43,108 nucleotides of DNA, from positions 1 to 43,108 of IMG/VR virus record IMGVR_UViG_3300037071_001119; one strand, written 5' to 3'. Each line of letters starts with the position of its first letter. Within the stretch, counting starts at the first letter, position 1. Origin of the DNA: a virus. Shown here piece by piece: positions 16,084-24,811 of this stretch. Position numbers and translations under genes: made by a program. The notes below the pieces were generated by a model. The model was given only the letters and a program-made list of their open reading frames with translations, ran no database searches and was not told the origin of the DNA.

Positions 16084-16784
16084 CCGTTCGCTTCGACCGC
16101 CTCAACAGCAATGTCCCGATTGTTGATGACCAGAAGAACCCCTCCACGCAGTTCGGACGCCTCTGGCAGAAGACCGTCGAATATCTCGAAGGCGCGCTCG
16201 ACAATATCGACACGCTGATATCCGGCCTTGCCGCCGCCGTCGCCAATATAACCCAGATCCTAATCGACCTTGGCGTTGCCCAGACCACGGCTGACGGGGC
16301 CTTGGCGTTGGCGGAAAGCGCGATTAACCCGGACGGGACGATCAAGGCCAATAAGGTCACGACGGACTCGATCGCGGCCAGCTCGGTCACTCGAACCAGT
16401 ACGTTCTTCAACGACTTCGGCGGTTATGCGGTGGCCTCTGGCTCGTGGGTGGACATCTCGAACGGCGGGTTCACCGCTGATGTGGACATCGCAACAACCG
16501 CCTATGCCACCCAAGGCGTTTTGCTTGACGGCTTGATCGCCATGAACCGCTCCGGCGGGTCGGACGACAATGTAAGCGTGCGCTGTATCCGAACCAGCGA
16601 CAGCACGGTTATGGGGCAGGTCTACGACTTCGCCGTTCAAGGGCAGAACTTCACCTACGCCGTTAAATTCTACGACAGCGACCCGGCGGACAGCATTACC
16701 GAGACGTACAAGCTTCAGGTCAATTCGGACGATACCACCGCAATCCGTGAAGTGTTCCTCTCCGGGTTTCTGACGCTTCGATGA
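16080..16784 (+). CDS. Probable tail-needle-like protein (gp26 position)
   Basis: A 234-aa protein, nearly the same length as P22 gp26 (233), and in the same place directly after gp10. The first 90 residues contain heptad-like helix (KTVEYLEGALDNIDTLISGL, ANITQILIDLGVAQTTADGAL). The last 120 residues are beta-rich and could form a distal knob like that of the Sf6 needle. Sequence similarity to gp26 is not visible, so the role as a plug and membrane-penetrating needle is inferred from synteny, length and architecture. Confidence 0.6.
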   Translation: MTVRFDRLNSNVPIVDDQKNPSTQFGRLWQKTVEYLEGALDNIDTLISGLAAAVANITQILIDLGVAQTTADGALALAESAINPDGTIKANKVTTDSIAASSVTRTSTFFNDFGGYAVASGSWVDISNGGFTADVDIATTAYATQGVLLDGLIAMNRSGGSDDNVSVRCIRTSDSTVMGQVYDFAVQGQNFTYAVKFYDSDPADSITETYKLQVNSDDTTAIREVFLSGFLTLR

Positions 16785-17224
16785 TCAGGCCCGCGACGGT
16801 TGAAGATGTCGAGACGATTGTTGATCTGGGTGAGATTTTCCACGGGCAGGCCGGATGGGCCGACATCGCTGACTATGTGGGGGAAGATTGCGCCGCGTCA
16901 TTAACGGCGATGGTAGAGAGCCCGGATGCGATCGTGCTGGTAGCCGAAGAGGGCGGCGAGATCGTCGGGATGGCGGGCGGTGTCACCTATCCGCTGTATT
17001 TCAATCGCGGCCATCGTTCCGGTCAAGAATTGTTCTGGTGGGTGCGGCCCGGCTGTCGCGTCGGCGGCAAATTATTGGAAGCTTTAGAGGGCGAGGCACG
17101 CCTGCTTGGGTGCCAGTCCTGGGCGATGATCGCGCTCGACAAGATCGAGCCGGAACTGATGGGCAGGCTCTACCGCCGTCGCGGCTACCGCGCCTCGGAA
17201 CATACCTACATGAAGAGGTTGTAG
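16781..17224 (+). CDS. GNAT-family N-acetyltransferase
   Basis: A 147-aa protein: MIRPATVEDVETIVDLGEIF (first strand and helix), IVLVAEEGGEIVGMAGGVTYPLYF (central strands), a loop in the acetyl-CoA binding region (RPGCRVGGKLLEALEGEARLLG), and the closing LYRRRGYRASEHTYMKRL. Genes of this size with a shortened pyrophosphate loop occur in tail clusters of other phages. It overlaps its upstream neighbour by ATGA. It may acetylate a virion protein or sugar; the substrate is unknown. Confidence 0.82.
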   Translation: MIRPATVEDVETIVDLGEIFHGQAGWADIADYVGEDCAASLTAMVESPDAIVLVAEEGGEIVGMAGGVTYPLYFNRGHRSGQELFWWVRPGCRVGGKLLEALEGEARLLGCQSWAMIALDKIEPELMGRLYRRRGYRASEHTYMKRL

Positions 17225-17226
17225 AC

Positions 17227-18114
17227 ATGGCAATTGCAACGGGCCTCGCTATCGCTGCGGGCGTCGGCGCGCTCGGCTCGGTGGCGGGCGGAGCTATGGC
17301 GGCGAGTGGTGCCAAGAAGGCCGCTAAAACCGCTGCTGCGACCGAAGCCGCCAATCAGGCGCGGCTTGCCGAGGTCTATGCTCAGAACACGCGCAATATC
17401 GACCCATTCATGCAGCGCGGCAACGCGGCGGGCGATGCCTATAACGCCTTGCTCGGGCTCCCCACCTATCAGGCCCCGCAACAGCCTGCGAACATGAACA
17501 TGGGGGCCAATGCCTTTATGGGCGGCGGCTTCCCCGGCGATCCATTCCGAGGCATCCAGCGCCAACCCGGCAACGAGACGCAGGTTCCAGCTGGGACCGT
17601 CCAGAGCGGCATGACCCCGCAGGGCGCAATGGATGGCTTTCGCAGCTACATCGACAATAGCGATTACGCCTTCCGTCAGAATGAGGGCAACCGTGGGATC
17701 AACGCCGGATATGCTGCGAACGGGCTTCTCGAAAGCGGTGCGGCGATGAAGGCGCTGGAGAAGTACCGGGGCAATCTCAACGCGGGCTATCGCAACGAAT
17801 ATCTCGGCCATCTCGGCAACCAGCAGGGGGTTGGGCTTTCGGGGGCAAATGCGCTGGCAGGCGTCTCCACCAATTACGCCAATAACGCCAACGCCAATGC
17901 GGACAGCGGCGCGAGCGCGCGGATTAACTCTGGCCTGATCGGCAGCAGTGCGATGGGGCAGGGGCTGGCAGGAGCGGCGCAGGGCATCGGTTCGGCGCTT
18001 GGTTCGTCCTATGGTGGTCCCAACACCGGCGCAACCTTTAACGGCTACAATTACGGTAATGCTGGCAATTCGCTCCTCAGCTATAATGCTGGATCGGCAT
18101 CACCATGGGGATGA
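17227..18114 (+). CDS. Probable DNA ejection / internal virion protein (gp7-like position)
   Basis: A 295-aa protein. The N-terminus is a glycine/alanine-rich hydrophobic segment (ATGLAIAAGVGALGSVAGGA) followed by a helix (KKAAKTAAATEAANQARLAE). The rest is Gly/Asn/Ala-rich with YIDNSDYAFRQNEGNRGINA and ESGAAMKALEKYRGNLNAGY, typical of phage ejection proteins. It should be packed in the head and released into the cell envelope on infection. ATG at 17227 has GAAGAGG upstream. Confidence 0.72.
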   Translation: MAIATGLAIAAGVGALGSVAGGAMAASGAKKAAKTAAATEAANQARLAEVYAQNTRNIDPFMQRGNAAGDAYNALLGLPTYQAPQQPANMNMGANAFMGGGFPGDPFRGIQRQPGNETQVPAGTVQSGMTPQGAMDGFRSYIDNSDYAFRQNEGNRGINAGYAANGLLESGAAMKALEKYRGNLNAGYRNEYLGHLGNQQGVGLSGANALAGVSTNYANNANANADSGASARINSGLIGSSAMGQGLAGAAQGIGSALGSSYGGPNTGATFNGYNYGNAGNSLLSYNAGSASPWG

Positions 18115-18242
18115 CCCGCGACGAGGAACTGGCCGCGCTGAAAGCCAAGCTCAAAGCCCGCGAAGGTCGCCCCGGCTTCAAGCTCAACATCGAAGAGCTA
18201 AAGGCGCGCATTGCCAAACTAGAAGCGCAGGAGGCCGCATAG
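18111..18242 (+). CDS. Small coiled-coil protein in the ejection cluster
   Basis: A 43-aa protein starting MTRDEELAALKAKLKAREG and ending RIAKLEAQEAA, almost entirely helical with heptad spacing. The ATG overlaps the stop of the previous gene (ATGA). An in-frame ATG at 18105 would add two residues. Its stop is directly followed by the next start. Comparable tiny genes are common between ejection genes. Function is unknown. Confidence 0.65.
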   Translation: MTRDEELAALKAKLKAREGRPGFKLNIEELKARIAKLEAQEAA

Positions 18243-18995
18243 ATGGCAATCAACATCGATTGGGGATTGCTCCAGCAGCCTGACATTGGAAATGCGTTCC
18301 AGCAGGGGTACGACAAGGGCAAGACAAAAAGCGTCCTGAGGCAGTTCGCCGCTGATCCGAACGCGCCCGGCGCTGTCAACGCCCTCTTGGAAATCGATCC
18401 TGAATTGGGTATGCGCTTCGGGGAATACCAGCAGAAGCGGCAGACCTATCAGCGCGAGGAAGATACACGCAACGCGCTGATGTCGGCATATAATCCCACG
18501 ACCGGAGACCTTGACCCGACCAAGGTTCGCGGGGCCTATGCGCAGAGCGGCGACATCAAGGGCATTACAGACTTCAACAAATCGCAGGTGGATCAGCGCA
18601 AGGCGCAGGTTGAAAGCGCGGTTAAGCAGCTAGAGGTGACGGGGCAACTCCTCGGCAGCGCCGTTGATGGGAACAGCTATACAATGGCCCGCCAGCGCGC
18701 CGCTGCTATGGGCCTCGATGTTTCGTCCGTCCCGGAGCAGTATGATCCCGAATGGGTCCGCCAAACCATGATGCAGACGATCGAGGCTAAGGACAAGTTG
18801 ACGATCGAACTGCGGAAGGCCGATCAGGAGGAATCCCGTCGTCATAACCGCGTCGTTGAGGGACAGGGCTCCGCACGCATCGGCGTGGCGCAGGGCGCGC
18901 TCGGGCTTGCTCGCCAGCGTGAGAGCCGGGTGGCTTCGGGCAAGGGCGGCGGTGCCGAGGCCGACAACTCCGATCTCCAATATTTGATGGATTGA
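18243..18995 (+). CDS. Probable DNA ejection / internal virion protein (gp20-like position)
   Basis: A 250-aa, mostly helical protein beginning MAINIDWGLLQQPDIGNAFQ. The opening (GNAFQQGYDKGKTKSVLRQF) and long charged helices (KAQVESAVKQLEVTGQLLG) match the first part of many phage internal proteins. It lies between the gp7-position gene and the 784-aa gene, as P22 gp20 does. It ends in a flexible Gly/Ser stretch. Confidence 0.68.
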   Translation: MAINIDWGLLQQPDIGNAFQQGYDKGKTKSVLRQFAADPNAPGAVNALLEIDPELGMRFGEYQQKRQTYQREEDTRNALMSAYNPTTGDLDPTKVRGAYAQSGDIKGITDFNKSQVDQRKAQVESAVKQLEVTGQLLGSAVDGNSYTMARQRAAAMGLDVSSVPEQYDPEWVRQTMMQTIEAKDKLTIELRKADQEESRRHNRVVEGQGSARIGVAQGALGLARQRESRVASGKGGGAEADNSDLQYLMD

Positions 18996-18998
18996 TAG

Positions 18999-21353
18999 AT
19001 GTCAGATGTCTCCAAGCGGATCGAAATTCTGCAAATGGCCGAGGCACAGGGCAAGCCCCTGCGTCCTGAGCATAAGACGGAACTGGACAATTATCGCAAG
19101 CAGGGTCTGGCCAAACCTCTAGCGGGTTCCGGCGCGGGTGGAACTGATACAACTGAGGGTGAGCGGACGGCGGCGTTCCTCACGACCCGGCTCGTTGGCG
19201 CTGAGCAGGACATCAATGCAGCCACTAAAGCCGACCCGACCGCCGCCAAGCCCGGTATCGGCGCAGCAGTTGCGGGCGTCTTTGGCGACACCGCCCGCCG
19301 CGCCTCGCAGGCTCCTGAGCGGAGGCAGGTTGAAGATGCGCAAATGGACGCCTTGGACGCCGCGCTCACGCTCGGCACCGGAGCCGCCTACACCCGAGAG
19401 CAGTTAGAGGGTTATCGGAAGGCATATTTCCCTGCGATTACTGACGATCAGGCCACCATCGCCTCCAAGAAAGCGCGCTTCGATCGGCTGATCGCGGCGG
19501 CGCGCGTGAAGGCTGGTGCGGCCGCGCCGCAAATCGATGCTGCGATGACCGCGCTAAATGGCCCGCCCAAGATCGCCACTCCCGAAGATATGGACGCAGC
19601 GATCAATAAAATGATCGCGGAAAAACGACCAGCGGCTGAGATCCGCGCCCTTATCCAGTCGGCACAGGCTACATTGACCCCTCAAGACGACGCCGCGCTC
19701 AATCAGTACGATAAGGCACGGGATGGGCGGGGCGACCGAATTAATCTGCAGAGCCATGCCAAGCCCTATGAGGGGCCTGTGCCGGGTTCATCGGCATCCG
19801 CAGCCATTATTGGGGCGGGCGATGTTCTTACGATGGGCGGTCTTGATGAGGTGGCGGCAGCCGCAGGGGCACTTCTCCCGATCGGGCAGGATAATGTGTG
19901 GAACGGCAAATCCTTCTCCGATGCCTATGATCTGAACTTGCAGCAGACCGAGGGCTACAAGAAAGACATTGCCGAAAGTCGGCCTGGGGCGACGATGGTG
20001 GGGCAGGTTGCTGGATTGGCTGGCGGTGCCGTCGCCCTACCTGCCGCAGCCACCGCTCGCCTGGCGCAAGGTGGCAGGGCCGCTCAATTGGGCAAGACCG
20101 CGCTTGCGGAGAGTGTGGGCGGCGCGGCTTATGGCTTTGGCTCGGACAATAGCAATCGGGCGAGGGGCGCTGCGGCGGGCGCTGTCGCCGCCCCTGTCGG
20201 GAGCTTGGCGGGGAGGGCTGTTGTTAAGGGCGTATCCCGCGTTATGAAACCCCACGTCCAGCCCGTCATCAGGCGGCTCACAGGTGCGGGGGTCACGCTC
20301 ACGCCCGGCCAAATCGGCGGGCAGGGTGGGTTTCTCGGACGGATCGCGAAGGGGTTTGAGGATCGTCTAGCCGGTCTTCCAGTTGTTGGCGAGATGGTTA
20401 ACAACGGTCGCCGCGTAGCGGTCGAGCAATTGAATCGCGCCGCGATCGATGAGTCACTTGTGCCGATCGGCGCGAAGCTCCCCGATAGCGTCACCACCGG
20501 CCATGATGCCATCGCATGGGCGCAGAAGCAGGTGAGCAACGCTTATGACGCTGCGCTAAGCCCCTTGCAGGCTCAAGTGGATACGGGACTCCAGCAAGGG
20601 CTGGCGGCGGTCAATGCCGCGAAGCTCAATCTACCAAAGGCGCAACAGGAGGCGTTTGACTCGATCGCAAAGCAGGAGATTGCGCCTTTCATTCCTGCAA
20701 ACGGCCAATTCAATGGTGAGCAAATTCAGGCCATCAAGCAAACCTTGGATGGGCATATCTCATCGTTTAGTCGGGGGTCGCCATCAGACCGGCTTATCGT
20801 CAAGCCGTTGGAGGATGCCCGCGATGAGTTCATGGCCTTCGCGCGCCGCTCAGACCCGACGAACGCCGCCGCCTACGATGCCGCTGATGACGCCTTCGCC
20901 AATTTCGTTCGGGTCGAAAGGGCTGCGGCCAATGCTAAGGGCGGGGTATTCAGCCCCGAACAACTCCGCACCGCTGTTCGTCAGAGCGATAGGTCCGCGC
21001 GCAAGCGTGGCACGGCTGCGGGTAATGCTCGGATGCAGGATCTATCCGAGGCCGCATCGCGCGTATTGCCATCCTCGGTTCCTGATAGCGGAACGGCAGG
21101 GCGGCTTATGCTGCCCGCATTGGCAGGCGCTGGGGCTGCGGGCGGCTATGCCTATGACGGCACGGGCGGCGCGTTGACGGGCGCGGCGCTCCTAGCCGCA
21201 CCTTATTCATCAGTCGGGCGTCGTGCCATTCAAGGAGCGTTGGTAGGGCAGCGCCCGAATGCCTTGCTTGGGGCTGGCGATTTTCTCAGTCGAAACGCTG
21301 GCGTCGGCGGGGCTGTCGGCGCTGTCAACGCCCTCAACATGGTCCCGCGCTGA
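18999..21353 (+). CDS. Large ejection protein (gp16-like position)
   Basis: A 784-aa protein. Residues 1-250 are helical and charged. Residues about 255-440 contain a glycine/alanine-rich hydrophobic part (MVGQVAGLAGGAVALPAAAT, AVAAPVGSLAGRAVVKG) able to sit in a membrane. VTLTPGQIGG and the helices to residue 700 follow, then a second Gly/Ala-rich end. P22 gp16 (about 609 aa) has the same place and helps DNA cross the inner membrane. No lytic transglycosylase motif is visible. It starts three bases after its neighbour's stop. Confidence 0.72.
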   Translation: MSDVSKRIEILQMAEAQGKPLRPEHKTELDNYRKQGLAKPLAGSGAGGTDTTEGERTAAFLTTRLVGAEQDINAATKADPTAAKPGIGAAVAGVFGDTARRASQAPERRQVEDAQMDALDAALTLGTGAAYTREQLEGYRKAYFPAITDDQATIASKKARFDRLIAAARVKAGAAAPQIDAAMTALNGPPKIATPEDMDAAINKMIAEKRPAAEIRALIQSAQATLTPQDDAALNQYDKARDGRGDRINLQSHAKPYEGPVPGSSASAAIIGAGDVLTMGGLDEVAAAAGALLPIGQDNVWNGKSFSDAYDLNLQQTEGYKKDIAESRPGATMVGQVAGLAGGAVALPAAATARLAQGGRAAQLGKTALAESVGGAAYGFGSDNSNRARGAAAGAVAAPVGSLAGRAVVKGVSRVMKPHVQPVIRRLTGAGVTLTPGQIGGQGGFLGRIAKGFEDRLAGLPVVGEMVNNGRRVAVEQLNRAAIDESLVPIGAKLPDSVTTGHDAIAWAQKQVSNAYDAALSPLQAQVDTGLQQGLAAVNAAKLNLPKAQQEAFDSIAKQEIAPFIPANGQFNGEQIQAIKQTLDGHISSFSRGSPSDRLIVKPLEDARDEFMAFARRSDPTNAAAYDAADDAFANFVRVERAAANAKGGVFSPEQLRTAVRQSDRSARKRGTAAGNARMQDLSEAASRVLPSSVPDSGTAGRLMLPALAGAGAAGGYAYDGTGGALTGAALLAAPYSSVGRRAIQGALVGQRPNALLGAGDFLSRNAGVGGAVGAVNALNMVPR

Positions 21354-21443
21354 TCGGTAGCGCTGCCATTCTTTGATCGCCGTGACGATGGCCGAAGCAA
21401 TCGCAACCGATGTTGCGAACCTAATCCAGTGATCGATGTCCAT
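21210..21443 (-). CDS. Possible small membrane protein opposite the ejection gene end (weak)
   Basis: A 77-aa frame whose first half (DHWIRFATSVAIASAIVTA then KEWQRYRSARDHVEG) reads like a single-span membrane protein and lies mostly in the 90 bp outside the ejection gene. The second half is antisense to that gene and less convincing. No ribosome site is evident. It may be a remnant or chance frame. Confidence 0.25.
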   Translation of the reverse strand: MDIDHWIRFATSVAIASAIVTAIKEWQRYRSARDHVEGVDSADSPADASVSTEKIASPKQGIRALPYQRSLNGTTPD

Positions 21444-21476
21444 TCGACCAACCTAACCCAAATCCCACAATCCACC

Positions 21477-21504
21477 AAGCCGCTCCTCACCGGGCGGCTT
21501 TTTT
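21477..21504 (+). terminator. Intrinsic terminator after the ejection genes
   Basis: AAGCCGC (21477-21483) pairs with GCGGCTT (21494-21500) across a ten-base loop and runs into a T tract. This is the clearest rho-independent terminator in the window. It separates the head/ejection operon from the tailspike and lysis genes, so the latter need readthrough (antitermination) or their own promoter. Confidence 0.85.
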
Positions 21505-21520
21505 CATGTCCGGAGCGTCC

Positions 21521-23338
21521 ATGTCTCAAATCTTCAATCCCGGCATTTTCAACCCGATGATGGGTGTTACCGGGCTGCTCTCAGCAGGCGCACAGGCGCG
21601 GTTTTACCTCACCGGCACCACGACGCCCGCCACGGTCTACACCACTGCCGCGCTCAACGTCGCGCACGGGACGACCGTTGACAGCGACGCCGCAGCTCGC
21701 CTCCCACCGATCTTCTTCAACCCGTCGATTGCCTATCGCTGCAAGCTCTACACCGCAGCGGGGGCGTTGATTCCGGGCTGCGACTTCGATCCGGTCAATG
21801 ACACATTAGCGGCGTCGCTAGGGGCGTCGGGCGGCTCTGCCCTCGTTGGGTTCCTGCAATCCGGCACGGGAGCGGTCGCGGAAACGGTACAGGCCGCGCT
21901 GCGCCGCCTCCCCGCCTTCCCCGGGCAGTTCAGTGCGGCGATCGATGGCGTCACACTCGACACGACCGCGCTCCAAAACACGATCAACAGCCGCTCCGCG
22001 CTGGGTGGCGGGATCGTCCAACTTCCTCCCGGCACCTTCCTGACCGGGCAAATCTCACTTCCGTCCAACATCGAATTGAGGGGCTGCGGCAAGGGCGTTA
22101 CGATCCTCAAGGCGAAGGCCAGCCTTGGTGTTCCGGTGCTGGTCAATTCAGACACGGTGGGCGGCAACAGCGCGATCAAGCTCCACGGCTTCACGATCGA
22201 CGGTAATTATCTCAATCAGACGGTATCGACCAACGGCCTGCTGCTGTCGGCCTGCACCGGCTGCCATATCGACGATATCGAGTTCAAGAATTGCGCGATG
22301 GGCTTCGTTATCTCGACGGGCAGCCGCAATTACTTCGGGCCCGGCATCTACGCCCACGCCAACGGCAAGGCCGAAGCAGGCTATGGCGGATACCTGTTCT
22401 GCACCGATGACAATATCATCATGGGCGGGCGGTATGACGATAATTGCATCGGCCTTGCCATTGAAGCATCGGGCGTCGGGCTTCACAGCCATCGCAACCG
22501 GGTCATTGCCCCGATCTGCCTCAGCAACCGCGCCGACTTCACGCAAAGCGGCGCGGGCGTTCATTTTGAATGCTCCGGGTCCGCCACGATGGAGGGCAAT
22601 GAACTGATTGCCCCGGTCTGCAAGGGCTCAACCGGCATCGGGATCGGCAACACCTCCACCGAACTGAAGATCATCGGCGGCTATATCTCGGACAATGCCC
22701 TTGCCGGGATATCGACCGCTGGCGCGCCGCTAATCAGCTATTCCGGGATTACCTTGGAAGGCAACGGGCTATCGGCGGCGGGTGGCTACAAAGCGGAAAT
22801 GGTGTTCGATGAAACGGCACTAAGCCCCGCCACTACAGGCATTGTCACCAATTGCATGATGACCGGCAGCGCCTCGGTCAACGCCGCGATCCTCACTCGC
22901 TCGGTTAACACCGCGATCAAGCTCATCGACAATTACATGTCCGGGTACACGCCGGAATACAGCCTTTCCGGCACGGCGGACGTGATTGTCCGATCCGATC
23001 GGGGAACCTTCACCGCCTCGCTCACGGGATGCACGGCAGGCGTCACCGGCACCGCGCGCTGGTCGATCAACGGCGACATCGTGACGGTTGAATATCCGGT
23101 GCTGCAAGGCACGTCGAACACGACCGCCGCGACGATTACCGGCGCTCCGGCAGCGATTTACCCGACGCGGGCGCAGTCGGTCATGAACGTCGTAACCGAT
23201 AACACGGTGGACATTGCGGGGCGGTTCAGCATCGCCACCAACGCCGTGGTGACGCTCAACGTCGGCGCGGCGACCGCTTTTACGGGATCAGGCACCAAGG
23301 GCGTCCCGGCGGGCGTCGTGATCCAGTACCGCCTCTGA
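21521..23338 (+). CDS. Tailspike with beta-helix (pectate-lyase-like) fold
   Basis: A 605-aa protein. The first 95 residues (RFYLTGTTTPATVYTTAAL, RLPPIFFNPSIAYRCKLYT) form the N-terminal domain seen on many phage spikes and fibres. Residues about 150-480 have repeated short strands of a right-handed beta-helix (GGGIVQLPPGTFLTGQISL, NIELRGCGKGVTIL, KLHGFTIDGNYL). The last 120 residues are a beta-sandwich-like tail. It likely binds and may cleave host surface polysaccharide. I chose ATG 21521 because GGAG lies eight bases upstream; an in-frame ATG at 21506 abuts the terminator and has no such site. Confidence 0.85.
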   Translation: MSQIFNPGIFNPMMGVTGLLSAGAQARFYLTGTTTPATVYTTAALNVAHGTTVDSDAAARLPPIFFNPSIAYRCKLYTAAGALIPGCDFDPVNDTLAASLGASGGSALVGFLQSGTGAVAETVQAALRRLPAFPGQFSAAIDGVTLDTTALQNTINSRSALGGGIVQLPPGTFLTGQISLPSNIELRGCGKGVTILKAKASLGVPVLVNSDTVGGNSAIKLHGFTIDGNYLNQTVSTNGLLLSACTGCHIDDIEFKNCAMGFVISTGSRNYFGPGIYAHANGKAEAGYGGYLFCTDDNIIMGGRYDDNCIGLAIEASGVGLHSHRNRVIAPICLSNRADFTQSGAGVHFECSGSATMEGNELIAPVCKGSTGIGIGNTSTELKIIGGYISDNALAGISTAGAPLISYSGITLEGNGLSAAGGYKAEMVFDETALSPATTGIVTNCMMTGSASVNAAILTRSVNTAIKLIDNYMSGYTPEYSLSGTADVIVRSDRGTFTASLTGCTAGVTGTARWSINGDIVTVEYPVLQGTSNTTAATITGAPAAIYPTRAQSVMNVVTDNTVDIAGRFSIATNAVVTLNVGAATAFTGSGTKGVPAGVVIQYRL

Positions 23339-23781
23339 TGGACGTGCCAACATCCCCCATCGAATGGGCTGGCCTGACCGCGCTGTTCGGCACGGTCGGC
23401 ACGGGTGCGTGGAAGCTGCTGACCTGGATATTCGGGCGCAACGACCGGCGTGAAGCGAAACTGGACGCGCGCGAGGACGAGTTGGAGGCCAAGATTGAGG
23501 CGCGCTTTGCGGCGATCGAGACCGAACTGAAAGACACGCGCCGCGATCTCAACGACTGCAAGGAGCGCGACGCCGCCAATCAATCCCGCATTGGCGAGCT
23601 GGTCTTCATCCTCCGCATAGTTGCCGACGAAATGCACGACCGCGAACCGGCGAACCCGATGCTCAAGAGCATCCGGCAAATCCTCGCACGGGCGTTCCCG
23701 GCCTATCCCGCCGACATGCAGGCGTCGCTCGATACGCTCGATCGCGCACCGCTTTATCCGAACAAGGGGGATCATGTGTGA
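23338..23781 (+). CDS. Membrane-anchored coiled-coil protein of the lysis block
   Basis: A 147-aa protein with an N-terminal hydrophobic segment (WAGLTALFGTVGTGAWKLLTW) followed by a long charged coiled coil (REDELEAKIEARFAAIETEL to RRDLNDCKERDAANQ). It may be a holin-associated or spanin-like protein; the family is not recognised. The start shares one base with the tailspike stop (TGATG), and the stop overlaps the next small gene. Confidence 0.6.
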   Translation: MDVPTSPIEWAGLTALFGTVGTGAWKLLTWIFGRNDRREAKLDAREDELEAKIEARFAAIETELKDTRRDLNDCKERDAANQSRIGELVFILRIVADEMHDREPANPMLKSIRQILARAFPAYPADMQASLDTLDRAPLYPNKGDHV

Positions 23782-23858
23782 AGCATTTCCTGATCTTCAT
23801 CTTCGCGCTTCCCGTCGTGATCGCGGGCCTGTGGCGGGCGACGGGGGAACTGGCGTGA
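23778..23858 (+). CDS. 26-aa single-span membrane peptide
   Basis: GTG at 23778 overlaps the previous stop and the TGA at 23856 overlaps the endolysin GTG, so it is linked to both neighbours by GTGA overlaps. The product MKHFLIFIFALPVVIAGLWR plus six residues is one hydrophobic helix with a positively charged start. Its place directly before the endolysin makes a small holin or holin regulator plausible. It could also serve only to couple translation. Confidence 0.5.
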   Translation: MKHFLIFIFALPVVIAGLWRATGELA

Positions 23859-24454
23859 TTGACTGGACGCCCATCCAAAAGCGCCTTGGCGTCGCTGCAG
23901 ACGGGGTTGCCGGACCCTATACCTATAGCGCCTTGCTCACGCACGTCGGCAATCGATCGCTCGGGCAAGATGGCGTCAATCTCGGGCGGGGCTGCGCCAA
24001 ATACCTGCCGAAATACGAAATCAACACACCGCTGAGGCTTAGCCATTTCATCGCACAGATCGCCCATGAATCTGGCGGCTTCCGGTGGATGAAGGAGATA
24101 TGGGGGCCAACGCCTGCCCAGCGCAAATATGAGGGGCGGCATGATCTCGGCAACATCTGCGTGGGGGATGGCAGGCGCTATGCCGGGCGGGGATGCCTCC
24201 AAATTACCGGCAGGGCCAATTATCGCGAAGTCGGAACGCGGCTGGGGATCGACCTTGAGGAAGATCCCGATCTCGCAGCCGACCCCGAAACCTCGATCCT
24301 GATCGCATGCGATTATTGGAAGTCCCGGAAGATCAATCCGCTGGCCGACGCCGACGACATTACGCGCGTCACCCGCAAAATAAATGGCGGTACTAACGGA
24401 ATCGAAGACCGGATGAAGAAGCTAGCGCGGGCCAAAGGGGTATTGGCGGCATGA
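23855..24454 (+). CDS. Endolysin, glycoside hydrolase family 19 (chitinase-like)
   Basis: A 199-aa protein. Residues 1-30 (PIQKRLGVAADGVAGPYTY) resemble a short peptidoglycan-binding repeat. The catalytic domain has IAQIAHESGGFRWMKEIW with the likely catalytic Glu at residue 72, then YAGRGCLQITGRANYREVG and the closing RKINGGTNGIEDRM. This is the GH19 endolysin pattern. There is no signal peptide, so a holin is needed for export. The start is GTG, overlapping the previous stop. Confidence 0.9.
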   Translation: MIDWTPIQKRLGVAADGVAGPYTYSALLTHVGNRSLGQDGVNLGRGCAKYLPKYEINTPLRLSHFIAQIAHESGGFRWMKEIWGPTPAQRKYEGRHDLGNICVGDGRRYAGRGCLQITGRANYREVGTRLGIDLEEDPDLAADPETSILIACDYWKSRKINPLADADDITRVTRKINGGTNGIEDRMKKLARAKGVLAA

Positions 24455-24810
24455 AATCCCCGATCGTCATCAAAATCACCGCTCCGCATGATGCGCGGGG
24501 CTGGATTGGATTTGGCTGTTTCGTCCTCACCGTCATGGTGCTGATGATGATCTGGACAGATCGCGAGATGCTTAAGGTTGATGCTTTCCTGATCATTGCA
24601 ACGGCCATCATCATAACGGGCTGGAATGGTGGCCCTGTGGGATGGGCATTTCAAGCGACAAAGAGCGGTGGCGAGGCTGCGGAAAGTTCTGCGCGCATCG
24701 CAGAGCAAGCGGCGACGGCGGCGCTCCCAAGCATTGGTAAGCCCACCGAAGTCAAAGTCATCAACCCGCCAGACGATCCCGCCAACGTGACCGAAGCCAA
24801 AGGAAACTGA
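24451..24810 (+). CDS. Holin candidate, two membrane helices
   Basis: A 119-aa protein with hydrophobic segments at about 19-36 (WIGFGCFVLTVMVLMMIW) and 45-62 (AFLIIATAIIITGWNG), a helical Ala/Glu-rich region and a polar C-terminal tail. Such proteins next to endolysins of alphaproteobacterial phages are usually holins. It is coupled to the endolysin by ATGA. Confidence 0.65.
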   Translation: MKSPIVIKITAPHDARGWIGFGCFVLTVMVLMMIWTDREMLKVDAFLIIATAIIITGWNGGPVGWAFQATKSGGEAAESSARIAEQAATAALPSIGKPTEVKVINPPDDPANVTEAKGN

Positions 24811-24811
24811 C

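Noticed and set aside
21506-21520. Upstream start for the tailspike (ATG 21506)
   Set aside because: It abuts the T-run of the terminator and lacks a ribosome site; ATG 21521 has GGAG at a good distance.
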